From the NCBI GenBank assembly GCA_003667245.1, contig RCNN01000568.1, positions 1-47,014 of the forward strand: 47,014 nucleotides of DNA. The letters are read 5' to 3'. Below the pieces are notes generated by a model that made no database searches, was not told where the DNA came from, and saw only the letters and a list, made by a program, of their open reading frames with translations. Position numbers and translations under genes: made by a program. Source of the stretch: Heterostelium multicystogenum (lineage: Eukaryota; Evosea; Eumycetozoa; Acytosteliales; Acytosteliaceae). Of this stretch, positions 1 through 9,552 are shown piece after piece (position 1 is the first letter of the stretch; every line of letters starts with the position of its first letter).

Positions 1-2
1 TG

Positions 3-257
3 CGCACCAACAAGCGCCTGGCGCGGGCGCAGCACCGGGTTCGACTGTTGCTGGATGAGATCGACGAGTTCTACAGCAACTATAAAGTCAGCCGCGACCT
101 GATCGAGCTGCGCAACCTGGCCCAGGTGGCGGAACTGATGATCCGCTCGGCCATGGAGCGCAAGGAAAGCCGGGGATTGCATTACACCCTCGACTACCCG
201 CAAATGCTGCCCGAAGCGCGCGACACTATTCTGGTGCCAACCACCTACGGCGGCTGA
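3..257 (+). CDS. nadB: L-aspartate oxidase, C-terminal end (partial)
   Basis: The open frame runs in from the left edge (frame beginning at base 3) and ends at TAA/TGA just before 258. It carries the helical C-terminal region typical of NadB, with [13 protein letters not shown] followed by [10 protein letters not shown] and an ending of LVPTTYGG. NadB is the FAD flavoprotein that oxidises L-aspartate to iminoaspartate in de novo NAD synthesis in the cytoplasm. Only about 84 C-terminal residues are present, so the FAD domain is outside the window. The 3' end overlaps the convergent ygfX gene by about 32 bases. The assignment is from residue pattern plus the nadB-ygfX-sdhE-ygfZ neighbourhood known in Pseudomonas. 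Confidence 0.85.
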   Translation, partial: RTNKRLARAQHRVRLLLDEIDEFYSNYKVSRDLIELRNLAQVAELMIRSAMERKESRGLHYTLDYPQMLPEARDTILVPTTYGG

Positions 258-678
258 ACTTCAAGCGTACCCGCAGGCGCCGATGCACATCGGTAGCCTG
301 CGAATCCCGTGGCACGCAGATCGAACGCACCCGCCAGTCACCCTGCACCCGAAAGCGCAGCACCACGGCCAACGGCAACGCCAGGCTGTCGGGGCGCAGT
401 TGCACGCTGTGCCAGCCACGCGCGGCGCTCCACAACTGCCAGCCATCCTCGTCGCGGCGCAGGCCACGGATCGACGAACGGTGAGTCAGCAGGATATGAC
501 GCGGCAATACCCAACCGGCATGGGCCAGGCACAACAAGGCGCCAAAGGCTCCGAACCACCGGGACACATCGAGAAACCACAGCGCACCCAGTGCGAACGC
601 CTGGGCGAAAAGATAAGCCGCCAGCAACTGCCCGGAGGCGTGCCAGCGGCATTCGAACGTATTACTTGGGCTGGACAC
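226..678 (-). CDS. ygfX: YgfX/CptA-family membrane protein
   Basis: A 150-residue protein, apparently intact, with GTG as the likely start. Two hydrophobic segments lie near residues 17-35 and 40-60, followed by a basic, soluble C-terminal part ending RLKFSRRRW. Size, topology and position directly after sdhE match the YgfX (CptA) family, which in Enterobacteria is encoded with SdhE. In E. coli it was described as a toxin affecting cytoskeletal proteins; that role is not established for pseudomonads. The start overlaps the end of sdhE by about 17 bases, which suggests translational coupling. Sequence identity is by family resemblance and context, not a search. Confidence 0.75.
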   Translation of the reverse strand: MSSPSNTFECRWHASGQLLAAYLFAQAFALGALWFLDVSRWFGAFGALLCLAHAGWVLPRHILLTHRSSIRGLRRDEDGWQLWSAARGWHSVQLRPDSLALPLAVVLRFRVQGDWRVRSICVPRDSQATDVHRRLRVRLKFSRRRWLAPE

Positions 679-915
679 GATCCAGAATCATTCGAACCAT
701 GCGCTGCAGCTCCGGGTCTTCCGATTCGCGCGTTCCATGAACCAGCCGAACATGTCCTGATCCTCGCATTCCAGCAGCTTGCGGTAGCAGTCGCGGTCGA
801 CGTCGTTGAGGTGCGGATAGACCTCCCTGACGAACGGTACCAGCAACACGTCCAGTTCAAGCATGCCGCGGCGGCTGTGCCAGTAGAGGCGATTGAGTTC
901 TACATCTTCGACCAT
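662..915 (-). CDS. sdhE: SdhE, FAD assembly factor for succinate dehydrogenase
   Basis: Small acidic protein of about 84 residues starting at ATG 915 after a GAGGAGC ribosome binding site. It has the family hallmark [13 protein letters not shown] (residues about 9-22), containing the RGxxE motif required for flavinylation of SdhA and FrdA, and the later DMFGWFMER segment. The frame breaks near 735, where a one-base indel diverts translation; in the other frame the typical end ([15 protein letters not shown]) continues to a TAA at 662. It forms an operon with ygfX, divergent from ygfZ. The break looks like a sequencing error because the family is short, conserved and housekeeping. Confidence 0.88.
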
Positions 916-1054
916 GGAACGCTCCTCAAATAGAGCGCAAGTATACAGGCCGAAGCTGCCTGGAACAGTCGGCTTTGGTCGGCCATACGGAAACTATCCA
1001 TTTGCCGGGCGCCCCTCTATGATGCACTCATGACTTTTTAACCTGCGATGACCC

Positions 1055-1998
1055 ATGGCTGACTCTGCTTTTTTCTGCCCCCTGTCCCACGAAGGCGTTC
1101 TCGCCGTCCGCGGTGCCGACGCTGCCAAGTTCCTCCAGGGACAACTGACCTGCAACCTTAACTACCTGAGTGACACCCAGGCCAGCCTGGGCGCGCGCTG
1201 CACCCAGAAAGGGCGCATGCAGTCGAGCTTCCGCATCCTGCTGCAAGGCGATGGCGTGTTGCTGGCCATGGCCACCGAACTGCTGGAGCCACAACTGGCG
1301 GACCTGAAAAAAGTACGCCGTGTTCTCCAAATCCAAACTCACCGACGAAAGCGCTGCCTGGGCGCGTTTTCGGTGTGTCGGATGCCGATCAGGTACTGGC
1401 CGGCCTCGGCCTCCAACTACCCGCCGAGACCGACAGCGTGGTGCGCAGCGATGACCTGATCGCCATCCGCGTATCGCCGGGCCGTGCCGAACTCTGGGCT
1501 CCCGCCGCCCAAGCTCAAACCCTGCACAGCCAACTCGCCGCACAATTGCACGAAGGTGAACTGAACCAATGGCTGCTGGGCCAGATCCGTGCCGGTATCG
1601 GCCAGGTCATGCCCCAGACCCGCGAACTGTTCATCCCGCAGATGCTCAACCTGCAAGCCGTCGGCGGCGTCAGCTTCAAGAAAGGCTGCTACACCGGCCA
1701 GGAAATCGTCGCGCGCATGCAGTATTTGGGCAAACTCAAGCGTCGCCTGTATCGCCTGAGCCTGAATGCCGGCGAGCTGCCTGAGCCCGGCACCCCACTG
1801 TTTTCCCCGAATCACAACAGCGCCATCGGCGAGGTGGTGCTTGCCGCCCGTGCCGATCAGGCGATTGAACTTCTAGCGGTGCTGCAAGCCGAAGCAGCAG
1901 AGAGTGGCGATGTGCATGTAGGCACGCTGGAAGGCCCGGGCCTTCAGCTGCTCGACCTGCCCTACCAGCTGGACCGTGATCGCGAGATCCAGCGCTGA
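1055..1998 (+). CDS. ygfZ: YgfZ, folate-binding Fe-S cluster repair/tRNA modification protein
   Basis: A GcvT-like folate-binding protein of about 314 residues. The N-terminus has the expected LSHEGVLAVRGADAAKFLQG stretch and the family signature KGCYTGQE lies near residue 209, including the Cys essential in E. coli YgfZ. It acts in the cytoplasm with MiaB-type and other Fe-S enzymes. A run of six A at 1307-1312 holds one base too many; downstream the protein continues in the next frame (start of the second part near 1313) to TGA at 1998. It is divergent from sdhE-ygfX with about 140 bases between, and precedes the HDOD gene. Confidence 0.9.
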
Positions 1999-2034
1999 TC
2001 GTCGTACCTTTTTGCTACACCCTAGAGATCTTGA

Positions 2035-2857
2035 ATGAACAAGCTGGCGGAAAAAGTCCAACAGGCGTTGGTTGTGGCCATCGATAACGATGACCTGGTT
2101 CTGCCAACGCTGCCGGAAGTGGCCCTGAACATTCGCCAGGCCGCCGAAGACCCGGACATCAGCATCAGCCACCTGAGCAAAGTGATCGGCCGTGACACTG
2201 CCTTGTCGGCACGGCTGATCAAAAGTGGTCAAACAGCCCGCTGTTGCGCGCGACCCAGGAAGTCACCGACCTGCACACCGCCATCACCCGCCTGGGCACC
2301 AACTACAGCAGCAACCTGGCGATCGGCCTGGTGATGGAACAGATCTTTCCACGCCGTTCCGAAGTGGTCGAACAGAAGATGCGCGATGTCTGGCGGCGCA
2401 GCCTGAAGTGGCCGGCGTGAGCTATGCGCTGTGCCGCAACCACAGCCAGTTGAAGCCTGACCAGGCGGCGCTGGGTGGTCTGGTGCACCAGATTGGCGTG
2501 CTACCGATCCTGACCTACGCCGAAGATCACTATGAACTGCTGTCCGATCCGGTCAGCCTCGATCACGTGATTGAAAGCATCCACCCGTTGCTGGGGGACA
2601 AGCTGCTGCGGCGCTGGGACTTCCCGGAAATGCTGGTGAACCTGCCGGCGCAGTACATGAACCTTGAGCGCGACTCCGAGCGCCTGGACTATATCGACCT
2701 GGTGCAGGTCGCCGTGTTGTATTGCCACCGCGACACTGACCACCCGCTGGCCAGCGTGCCGATATTGACGGTACCTGCGATCAAGAAGCTGCGACTCGAC
2801 CCCTACAGCGACACCTTGCGCGCCGAGCTGGATGAAGCACGGTCGATGTTCTACTGA
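2035..2857 (+). CDS. HDOD domain signalling protein
   Basis: About 274 residues in three joined frames. The start LPTLPEVALNIRQAAEDPD (residues about 24-42) and the following ISISHLSKVIGRDTALSARL are characteristic of HDOD domains, a non-hydrolytic relative of HD phosphohydrolases used in signalling and stress regulation. Frames change near 2222-2236 (two extra A in short A runs) and near 2395 (one missing G), after which VAGVSYALCRNHSQLKPDQA continues to the end. No output domain is attached. It is preceded by ygfZ (36 bases) and its stop abuts the stop of the convergent tctE. Its precise role is unknown. Confidence 0.85.
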
Positions 2858-4245
2858 TTACCCCGCGATAAAACTGACCCGCACTTTCAAACCCGCCAAC
2901 TCTCCGTCATGCAAGCTGATCTGCGCCAGATGTGCACGGCAGATTCTCGCCAACAATCGCCAACCCCAAGCCCGCCCCAAGCCCTGCTGGCTGCGCCGAT
3001 AGAAGCGCTCGAACACTCGGTCCCCGCTCATCCAGCGGGATACCCGGGCCGTCATCTTCCACCTCAAGTACCGCCGGCGCCGTGATTCGCAAGATCACGT
3101 TGCCGCCCGGGGGCGTGTGGGCCAGGGCGTTGTCCACCAGGTTGCTCAACAACTCGTTCAACAAGGTGGGCTCGCCCCGCAGCCACACCGGTTCATCCGC
3201 CTCCAGCGCCAGGGCCACGCCACGCGCATGGGCCAGCGGCGCCATGGCCATGCCCAGCTCGCGAGCCAACTGGCTCAGGTCCAGCAACTGGGCCCCGCCT
3301 TCGGCAATCGCCCGGGCGCCGTTTTCGATGCGCGCCAGCGAGAGCAATTGATTGGCCAGGTGAGTCAGGCGATCAGTGCCCTGGGCTGCGGTTTCCAGGG
3401 TGGTGCGCCAGGTAGCCGGATCTTCGGCACGCAGGCCAAGCTCCAAGCGTGCCTTGAGCGCTGCCAACGGAGTGCGCAGCTCATGGGCGGCATCGGCAAT
3501 AAACTGTGCCTGGCGCTCGAACTGCCCGCGCAGGCGTTCGGTGAAATGGTTGAGTGCATGTACCAGCGGGCCCAATTCATGCTGCACCTCCACCAGCGGC
3601 AAAGGCCGCAGGTCATCGGGCTGACGCTCTTCCACGGCCGTGCGCAAGCGCTCCAACGGCCGCAGCGCCGCACTCACGGCAAAGAACACCAACAACAATG
3701 CACCGATGGCCAGCATCCCCAGGCGCAGCAAGGTATCGGCCATCAGGCTGCGCGCCATCGCCACCCGCGCCTCGTCGGTTTCGGCCACGCGGATTTCCGC
3801 CATGCCGTTCATGTTCGGCTCGGAGACTGCCTTGAGCAGGCTGACCACTCTCACGTTCTGGCCCTGATACCTGGCGTTATAAAAGCGCGCCAGCGCCGGA
3901 TAGTCATCGGTGCGTGGAGTGCCCGGCGGCGGGCCCGGCAGGTTTTCGTAGCCGGAAATCAGCTTCTGGTGAATATCGTTGACCTGGTAGTAGATTCGCC
4001 CGGCGCTGTCGTAGGCGAAACGTATCCAGGGCGACGTAGGGCACATCGGCACTCAAGGTGCCGTCGCGGTGGGACAGGCCGGCCGCAATGGTCCGCGCCG
4101 AGGCCAACAGCGTGCGGTCGTAAGCCGTGTCCGCCGCCTCGCGCCCATTCCAGTAAGCGCTCAAGCCGCTGGCAATCATCAACACCACCAGCAACAGCGC
4201 CAGGTTCCACAGCAGGCGCCAGCGCAGGCTGCTGGGCTTATGCAT
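2858..4245 (-). CDS. tctE: TctE-type sensor histidine kinase
   Basis: Membrane sensor kinase of about 460 residues: first transmembrane segment at residues about 12-30, a periplasmic sensing domain, a second membrane segment near 175-195, a HAMP-like linker, the H-box AAHELRTPLAALKARLE with the phospho-accepting His near residue 255, the N-box LLSNLVDNALAHTPPGG and the G-box DDGPGIP. The frame breaks near 4025, near 3045 and near 2970; between breaks the normal F-box (DRVFERFYRR) is visible. ATG 4245 overlaps the end of tctD by eight bases. The pair is divergent from opdH-tctCBA, so the expected signal is citrate or another tricarboxylate. Confidence 0.88.
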
Positions 4246-4910
4246 CGCGGGCTTCCAGCAGGTACCCCAGGCCACGGAAGGTGACGATGGCCACAGGCTG
4301 GCCATCGAGTTTCTTGCGCAGGCGGTGCACGTAGATTTCGATGGCATCGGGGCTGGCCTCTTCATCCAGGCCAAACACCTGGGAAGCCAGTTGCTCCTTG
4401 CTCATCACCCGGCCCGGGCGCGCGATCAGCGCCTCAAGCACCGCCTGCTCGCGGGAGGTCAACGTCAGCAATTCGCCGCCCAGGGTGAAGCGCCGCGTGT
4501 CCAGGTCGTAAATCAGCACACCACACGCCTGTTGCCGCTCACCGCCCAGCACGCTAACGGCGCAGCAGCGCCTTGACCCGGGCTTCCAGCTCCGTCAGTT
4601 CGAACGGCTTGGCCAGGTAGTCATCCGCGCCCAGGTTGAGGCCATGCACGCGGTCCTTCACATCGCTGCGTGCGGTCAACATCAACACCGGCAGATTTTT
4701 CCCACGGGCCCGCAGGCGCGCCAATACTTCAAAACCGTCCATGCGCGGCAGGCCCACATCGAGAATCGCCACCGCGTATTCCTCGCTGCTCAAGGCCAGG
4801 TCCGCCGCCACTCCGTCGTGCAACACGTCGACGGTCAAACCCGTGCTCTTGAGCGCCTGGGCGACACTTTCGGCTAGCTGCAGATGGTCTTCGACCAGAA
4901 GGACACGCAT
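4238..4910 (-). CDS. tctD: TctD-type OmpR-family response regulator
   Basis: About 223 residues. The receiver domain starts MRVLLVEDHLQLAES, with the phosphorylated Asp in AILDVGLPRMDG near residue 51 and the conserved Lys in YLAKPFE near 101. A one-base shift near 4555 separates it from the winged-helix output domain, which contains LTSREQAVLEALIARPG and the recognition region EIYVHRLRKKLDG. It regulates tricarboxylate uptake in enteric bacteria and pseudomonads. It probably binds the triple TGAAAG repeat in the gap to opdH. The start at ATG 4910 is the obvious family start; expression is coupled to tctE through overlap. Confidence 0.9.
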
Positions 4911-4997
4911 GGGTTTTTACCTCGTTCGGGGGTGGTCGGCGCCACGCTTTGCCGGGGAGTTTACAGGCGCGGCCTGCGCTGTGAAGCCCGAAAACAT

Positions 4998-5025
4998 TGA
5001 AAGGCGACTGAAAGGTTAGTGAAAG
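4998..5025. promoter_or_regulatory. Candidate TctD binding site: three TGAAAG direct repeats, 11-bp period
   Basis: TGAAAG occurs at 4998-5003, 5009-5014 and 5020-5025, exactly 11 bases apart, in the 238-base gap between divergent tctD and opdH. OmpR/PhoB-family regulators bind direct repeats with this helical spacing as tandem dimers. The repeats are seen directly; TctD as the binder is inferred from position. Confidence 0.6.
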
Positions 5026-5125
5026 CTTCGCCCTTTAGCATCCAGCCACGGTGGGTTTTCGCCTGCCGAGCTATTTCACCCATAGCGCCCGAAAAACGCC
5101 TCGAAGCGTTTTCGCCAAAATAAAG

Positions 5126-5138
5126 AACAATAACGGAG
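5126..5138 (+). promoter_or_regulatory. Candidate Hfq/Crc (CA) motif overlapping the opdH ribosome binding site
   Basis: AACAATAA at 5126-5133 fits the AAnAAnAA catabolite-activity motif bound by Hfq-Crc in Pseudomonas and runs into the GGAG at 5135-5138 ahead of opdH ATG 5149. It suggests catabolite repression of porin translation, relieved by the CrcZ/CrcY sRNAs. Function is inferred. Confidence 0.5.
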
Positions 5139-5148
5139 TACACCCACG

Positions 5149-6430
5149 ATGCTGCGCACACAGCCGCCTGCTCGTTCTTCTCGTATCACCCAGACCGCCC
5201 TTGCCAGTGCCGCCGCCCTCGCCGGCTTTTCGCCCGCAGGCCAGGCCGCCTTTTTTCGAGGACAGCACCGCCACCCTCGAAACCCGCAACATGTACTTCA
5301 ACCGCGACTTTCGCGACGGCACCAGCGCACAAACAATCCAAGCGCGACGAGTGGGCCCAGGGCTTCATGCTCAACCTGCAGTCGGGCTATACCGACGGTA
5401 CCGTCGGCTTCGGCGTGGATGCGCTGGGCATGCTCGGGGTCAAGCTCGACTCCAGCCCCGACCGCACCGGCACCGGGCTGTTGCCGACCCACGACGACGG
5501 CCGCGCCGCCAACGAATATTCCAAACTCGGCCTGACCGGCAAAGTGAAGATCTCCGCCACCGAGCTGAAGATCGGCGCGCTGATCCCCGAATTGCCGATC
5601 CTCAAGCCCAACGACGGGCGCATCCTGCCGCAGACGTTTGAAGGCGGCCTGCTCAGTTCCAGGGAATTCAAGAACCTGGTGTTCACCGGCGGCCGCCTGA
5701 ACAAGGCCAAGGACCGCGACGACACCAACTACGAAGACATCGGCCTCAACAACAAAAACAGCCGCTTCCTCAGCGGCGCCACCGGCAAGCATTTCGACTT
5801 CGGCGGCGTGGACTACAAGTTCGCCGACAAGAATCACCGGTAGCTACCACTTCGCCCAACTCGACGACGTGTACCGCCAGCATTTCCTCGGCCTCGTGGC
5901 CTCGCGCCGATGGGCCCCGGCACCTTCGGCGCCGACCTGCGCCTGGCCGTCAGTGACGACACCGGCGCGGCGCGCGGCGGCAAGATCGACAACACCTCCC
6001 TCAACGGCCTCTTCAGCTATGCCCTCAATGGCCATAAGCTCAGCGCCGGTTACCAGCACATGTCCGGCGACAGCGCCTTTCCCTACGTGGACGGTAGCGA
6101 TCCTTACCTTGTCAACTTCGTGCAGATCAACGACTTTGCCGGCGCCGAAGAACGCTCCTGGCAGGCCCGCTACGACTACGACTTCGCCAAGCTGGGGATT
6201 CCCGCCTGAGTTTCATGAGCCGTTACCTGTCGGGTGACAACATCAAGCTCAAGAACGGCGAGACCGGCAAGGAGTGGGAACGCAACAGCGAGATCCGCTA
6301 CGTGGTGCAAAGCGGCACGTTCAAGGACGTGGCCGTGCGTCTGCGCAATGCCACCTACCGTTCCAACTATTCGGCCCGTGATGCGGATGAAGTGCGCCTG
6401 CTGGTGAGCTACAGCGTCGCACTCTGGTAA
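5149..6430 (+). CDS. opdH: OprD-family outer membrane porin (OpdH-like, tricarboxylates)
   Basis: An outer membrane channel of about 425 residues. A signal peptide (TQTALASAAALAGFSPAGQA) leads into the OprD-family start FFEDSTATLETRNMYFNRDF; the middle holds GFMLNLQSGYTDGTVGFGVD and the end is LLVSYSVALW with the C-terminal aromatic residue that outer membrane barrels need. Five frame breaks (near 5252, 5330, 5837, 5908 and 6207) separate the pieces; several fall in T or A runs. Placement ahead of tctCBA and opposite tctDE is that of OpdH, the cis-aconitate/tricarboxylate porin of P. aeruginosa. The substrate is inferred from context, as many OprD paralogues exist. Confidence 0.85.
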
Positions 6431-6442
6431 CAGCAACCTCAT

Positions 6443-6462
6443 AACAACAATGATGGAGATGA
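6443..6462 (+). promoter_or_regulatory. Candidate Hfq/Crc (CA) motif at the tctC ribosome binding site
   Basis: AACAACAA at 6443-6450 sits just upstream of GGAG ahead of tctC. It matches the AAnAAnAA consensus, and is a second candidate site within the same operon as the one at opdH. The GGAG spacing also favours ATG 6465 over the earlier in-frame ATGs at 6450 and 6453. Confidence 0.5.
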
Positions 6463-6464
6463 AC

Positions 6465-7445
6465 ATGACCCTTTCACTGCGTAAATTTGCCCTGACGGCC
6501 AGCTGCATGCTGTTCGCCAGCCAACTGCTGGCCGCCGAGCCCAAGCGCCCGGAATGCATCGCCCCGGCGTCCCCCGGCGGTGGTTTCGACCTGACCTGCA
6601 AACTGGCGCAGAGCGCGCTGGTCAACGAGAAACTGCTGAGCAAGCCGATGCGCGTGACCTACATGCCCGGCGGCGTGGGCGCGGTGGCCTACAACGCCGT
6701 CGTGGCGCAGCGTCCGGCCGACGCCGGCACGCTGGTGGCGTGGTCCAGCGGCTCGCTGTTGAACCTGGCCCAGGGCAAATTTGGCCGCTTCGATGAAAGC
6801 GCCGTGCGCTGGCTCGCGGCCGTCGGCACCAGCTACGGTGCCATCGCGGTGAAAAGCGATTCGCCCTACAAAAACCTCGACGATCTGGTCAAGGCCCTGA
6901 AGAAAGATCCGGGCAGCGTGGTCATCGGTTCCGGCGGCACCGTCGGCAGCCAGGACTGGATGCAAACCGCCCTGATCGCCAAGGCCGCCGGCATCAACCC
7001 GCGTGACCTGCGCTACGTGGCACTGGAAGGCGGCGGCGAGATCGCCACCGCCCTGCTCGGCGGCCATATCCAGGTAGGCAGTACCGACATCTCCGACTCC
7101 ATGCCGCACATCCTCAGTGGTGACATGCGCCTGCTGGCGGTGTTCTCCGACGAACGCCTGGACGAGCCGGAAATGAAGAACATCCCGACCGCAAAGGAAC
7201 AAGGCTACGACATCGTCTGGCCGGTGGTGCGTGGCTTCTACCTCGGGCCAAAAGTCAGCGACGAAGACTATGCCTGGTGGAAAGACGCCTTCGACAAACT
7301 GCTGGCTTCCGAAGAGTTCGCCAAGCTGCGTGACCAGCGCGAGCTGTTCCCGTTCGCCATGACCGGCCCGGAGCTGGACACCTACGTGAAGAAACAGGTG
7401 GCTGACTACAAAGTGCTGGCCAAAGAGTTCGGCCTGATCCAGTAA
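6465..7445 (+). CDS. tctC: Tripartite tricarboxylate transporter substrate-binding protein TctC
   Basis: Intact protein of 326 residues from ATG 6465 (in-frame ATGs at 6450, 6453 and 6459 are possible). A cleavable signal peptide, FALTASCMLFASQLLAAEP, is followed by the BugT/TctC fold, with the family glycine-rich ASPGGGFDLTCKL near the mature N-terminus and the second ligand loop GSGGTVGSQDW near residues 155-165. It binds citrate or related tricarboxylates in the periplasm and delivers them to TctAB. It lies 19-35 bases after opdH. A REPIN of about 100 bases separates it from tctB, yet the operon order C-B-A is kept. Confidence 0.93.
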   Translation: MTLSLRKFALTASCMLFASQLLAAEPKRPECIAPASPGGGFDLTCKLAQSALVNEKLLSKPMRVTYMPGGVGAVAYNAVVAQRPADAGTLVAWSSGSLLNLAQGKFGRFDESAVRWLAAVGTSYGAIAVKSDSPYKNLDDLVKALKKDPGSVVIGSGGTVGSQDWMQTALIAKAAGINPRDLRYVALEGGGEIATALLGGHIQVGSTDISDSMPHILSGDMRLLAVFSDERLDEPEMKNIPTAKEQGYDIVWPVVRGFYLGPKVSDEDYAWWKDAFDKLLASEEFAKLRDQRELFPFAMTGPELDTYVKKQVADYKVLAKEFGLIQ

Positions 7446-7454
7446 TCGCCCCTC

Positions 7455-7555
7455 TGTGGGAGCGGGCTTGCTCGCGAAAAACTTCAACGATGACGCGTGC
7501 TGCCTGTATAAACGCGACGTCCTGGCGTTCTTCGTGAGCAAGCTCGCGCCTACAA
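7455..7555. repeat. REPIN (inverted pair of REP sequences) between tctC and tctB
   Basis: TGTGGGAGCGGGCTTGCTCG at 7455 is answered by an inverted copy, TGAGCAAGCTCGCGCCTACA, ending at 7555. The two REP ends flank a less ordered centre. This is the usual doublet spread by RAYT transposases in Pseudomonas. It lies in the untranslated gap inside the tct operon. Confidence 0.8.
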
Positions 7556-7576
7556 GAGTCTCCAAAGGAGTTTCCC

Positions 7577-8035
7577 ATGCTCTTACAACGCATTTTCGCC
7601 TCAGTGATGTTGCTGGTCTGTGCCGGCCTCGCACTGATGGCCTGGCCATATCAGGCGTCGTTTTCCTACGAGCCGGTAGGGCCTCGGGCCTACCCGCTGC
7701 TGATGCTCGGGCTGATGGGCCTGGGCCTGATCTACATGCTGTTTCGTCCACAGCCCACCAAGCACACAGAAGAAGAGCCCGCGCTGGACCGCCAGACCCT
7801 GATCAAGATCGGCATCTGCGTCGGGTTGCTGCTGGTGTTTGCCGGCACCTTCGAACCCTTGGGTTTCATCCTCAGCAGCATGCTGATCGGCATCCCGATG
7901 GCGCGCCTGTATGGCGGCCGCTGGATGCCCAGCGTGGTGATCGTGACCTTGATGAGCATCGGTCTTTACCTGCTGTTCGACAAGGCCATGGATGTACCGC
8001 TGCCGCTCGGCCTGCTTGAAGTTCTGGAGAACTGA
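7577..8035 (+). CDS. tctB: Tripartite tricarboxylate transporter small membrane protein TctB
   Basis: Intact, 152 residues, with four hydrophobic segments: about residues 5-25, 38-55, 78-98 and 118-140. Size, topology and position between the binding protein and TctA identify the small permease subunit, although TctB sequences are poorly conserved. Start ATG 7577 follows AAAGGAG. The GPRAYPLLMLGLMGLGLIYM segment is typical of the family. Its TGA at 8033-8035 is one base from the tctA start, so translation is probably coupled. Confidence 0.9.
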   Translation: MLLQRIFASVMLLVCAGLALMAWPYQASFSYEPVGPRAYPLLMLGLMGLGLIYMLFRPQPTKHTEEEPALDRQTLIKIGICVGLLLVFAGTFEPLGFILSSMLIGIPMARLYGGRWMPSVVIVTLMSIGLYLLFDKAMDVPLPLGLLEVLEN

Positions 8036-8036
8036 T

Positions 8037-9552
8037 ATGGATACGTTCAGCTATTTGGGCCAGGGCTTCGGCGTTGCACTGACCCCTTACAACCTGATCA
8101 CCGCACTGTGCGGCACCTTGATCGGCACCGTGGTCGGCCTGTTGCCGGGCCTTGGGCCGATCAACGGCGTAGCGCTGTTGATCCCCATCGCATTTGCCCT
8201 GGGGCTGCCGCCTGAGTCGGCATTGATCCTGTTGGCGGCCGTGTACCTGGGCTGCGAATACGGCGGGCGCATCAGCTCGATCCTGTTGAACATCCCGGGT
8301 GAAGCTTCCACCGTGATGACCACCCTCGACGGCTACCCGATGGCTCGCAAAGGCCTGGCGGGCGTGGCGTTGTCGCTGTCGGCGTGGAGTTCGTTCATCG
8401 GTGCGTTTATCGCCACCTGCGGCATGGTGCTGTTCGCCCCGCTGCTGGCCAAATGGGCGATTGCCTTCGGCCCGGCGGAATATTTCGTACTGATGGTATT
8501 TGCCATCGTCTGCCTGGGCGGCATGGCCGGTGACAAGCCGCTGAAGACCTTTGTCGCGGCCTTGATCGGCCTGTTTCTGTCAGCAGTGGGTATCGATGCC
8601 AACAGCGGCGTTTACCGATTCACCGGCGATAACATCCACCTGACCGACGGCATCCAGTTCGTGGTGCTTGTATTGGGCCTGTTCTCCATCAGCGAGATTC
8701 CTGTTGCTGCTGGAAAAACCCACCGTGGCCAGGAAGCCGTGAAAGCCACCGGACGCATGATGTTCAACCTGAAGGAAGCTTCTGCGGTATTCGTCGTGAA
8801 TATTCGCTGCGGCCTGCTGGGTTTCATCATGGGTGTCTTGCCGGGCGCGGGTGCCACACTGGCCTCGGCCGTGGCCTACATGACCGAAAAACGCCTGGCC
8901 GGTGCCAGCGGTAAATTCGGCCAGGGCGACATGCGCGGCCTGGCGGCTCCGGAAACCGCGATCGGCGCTTCCGCCTGCGGCGCCCTGGTGCCGATGCTGA
9001 CCCTCGGCGTACCCGGCTCGGGCACCACGGCGGTGATGATCGGCGCCCTGTCGCTGTACAACATCACCCCGGCCCGCTGCTGTTCCAACAGCAACCGGAC
9101 ATCGTCTGGGGCCTGATCGCCTCGTTGTTTATCGCCAACATCATGCTGGTGATCCTCAACATCCCGATGATCCGCATCTTCACCCGCATCCTTGCCGTGC
9201 CGAACTGGGCACTGGTGCCGGTGATCGCCATCATCACTGCGATCGGTGTGTACGCGGTTCACGCCACCACCTTCGACCTGTTCCTGATGGTCGGCATCGG
9301 CATCTTCGGCTACATCCTGCGCAAGCTGGATTTCCCGCTCTCGCCGGTGCTGCTGGGCTTTATCCTCGGCGGGTTGATGGAGCAGAACCTGCGTCGTGCG
9401 CTGTCGATTTCCAACGGCGAATTGCAGATCCTCTGGTCGAGCCCGATCACCTTCGGCGTGGTGGGTACTGACGGCCTTGATGCTGTTGTTTCCCGCTCCT
9501 GCGCATCTGGCGCAAGCGTTCCCTGCAGCGTCGTGCCGTGGCCGATGTCTGA
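8037..9552 (+). CDS. tctA: Tripartite tricarboxylate transporter large membrane subunit TctA
   Basis: About 505 residues with 11-12 membrane spans. Family motifs include GLLPGLGPINGVALLIPIAF near residues 37-56, CEYGGRISSILLNIPGEAS near 78-97 and the duplicated half-signature GVLPGAGATLASAVAY near 265-280, plus LGVPGSGTTAVMIGAL. One compensated pair of indels is visible at 8699-8717: an extra C after GAGATT and a missing A in the A run 18 bases later, replacing six residues. Further breaks lie near 9078 and 9466. It couples substrate uptake to ion flow across the inner membrane. Its end overlaps the abrB-like gene by eight bases. Confidence 0.92.

Noticed and set aside
6474..7751. A 425-residue open frame opposite tctC.
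   Set aside because: It is the antisense image of an intact TctC with a signal peptide; no start site or family pattern.
8699..8717. Programmed frameshifting in tctA.
   Set aside because: No slippery heptamer with downstream structure; two opposite indels 18 bases apart restore the frame, as random errors would.
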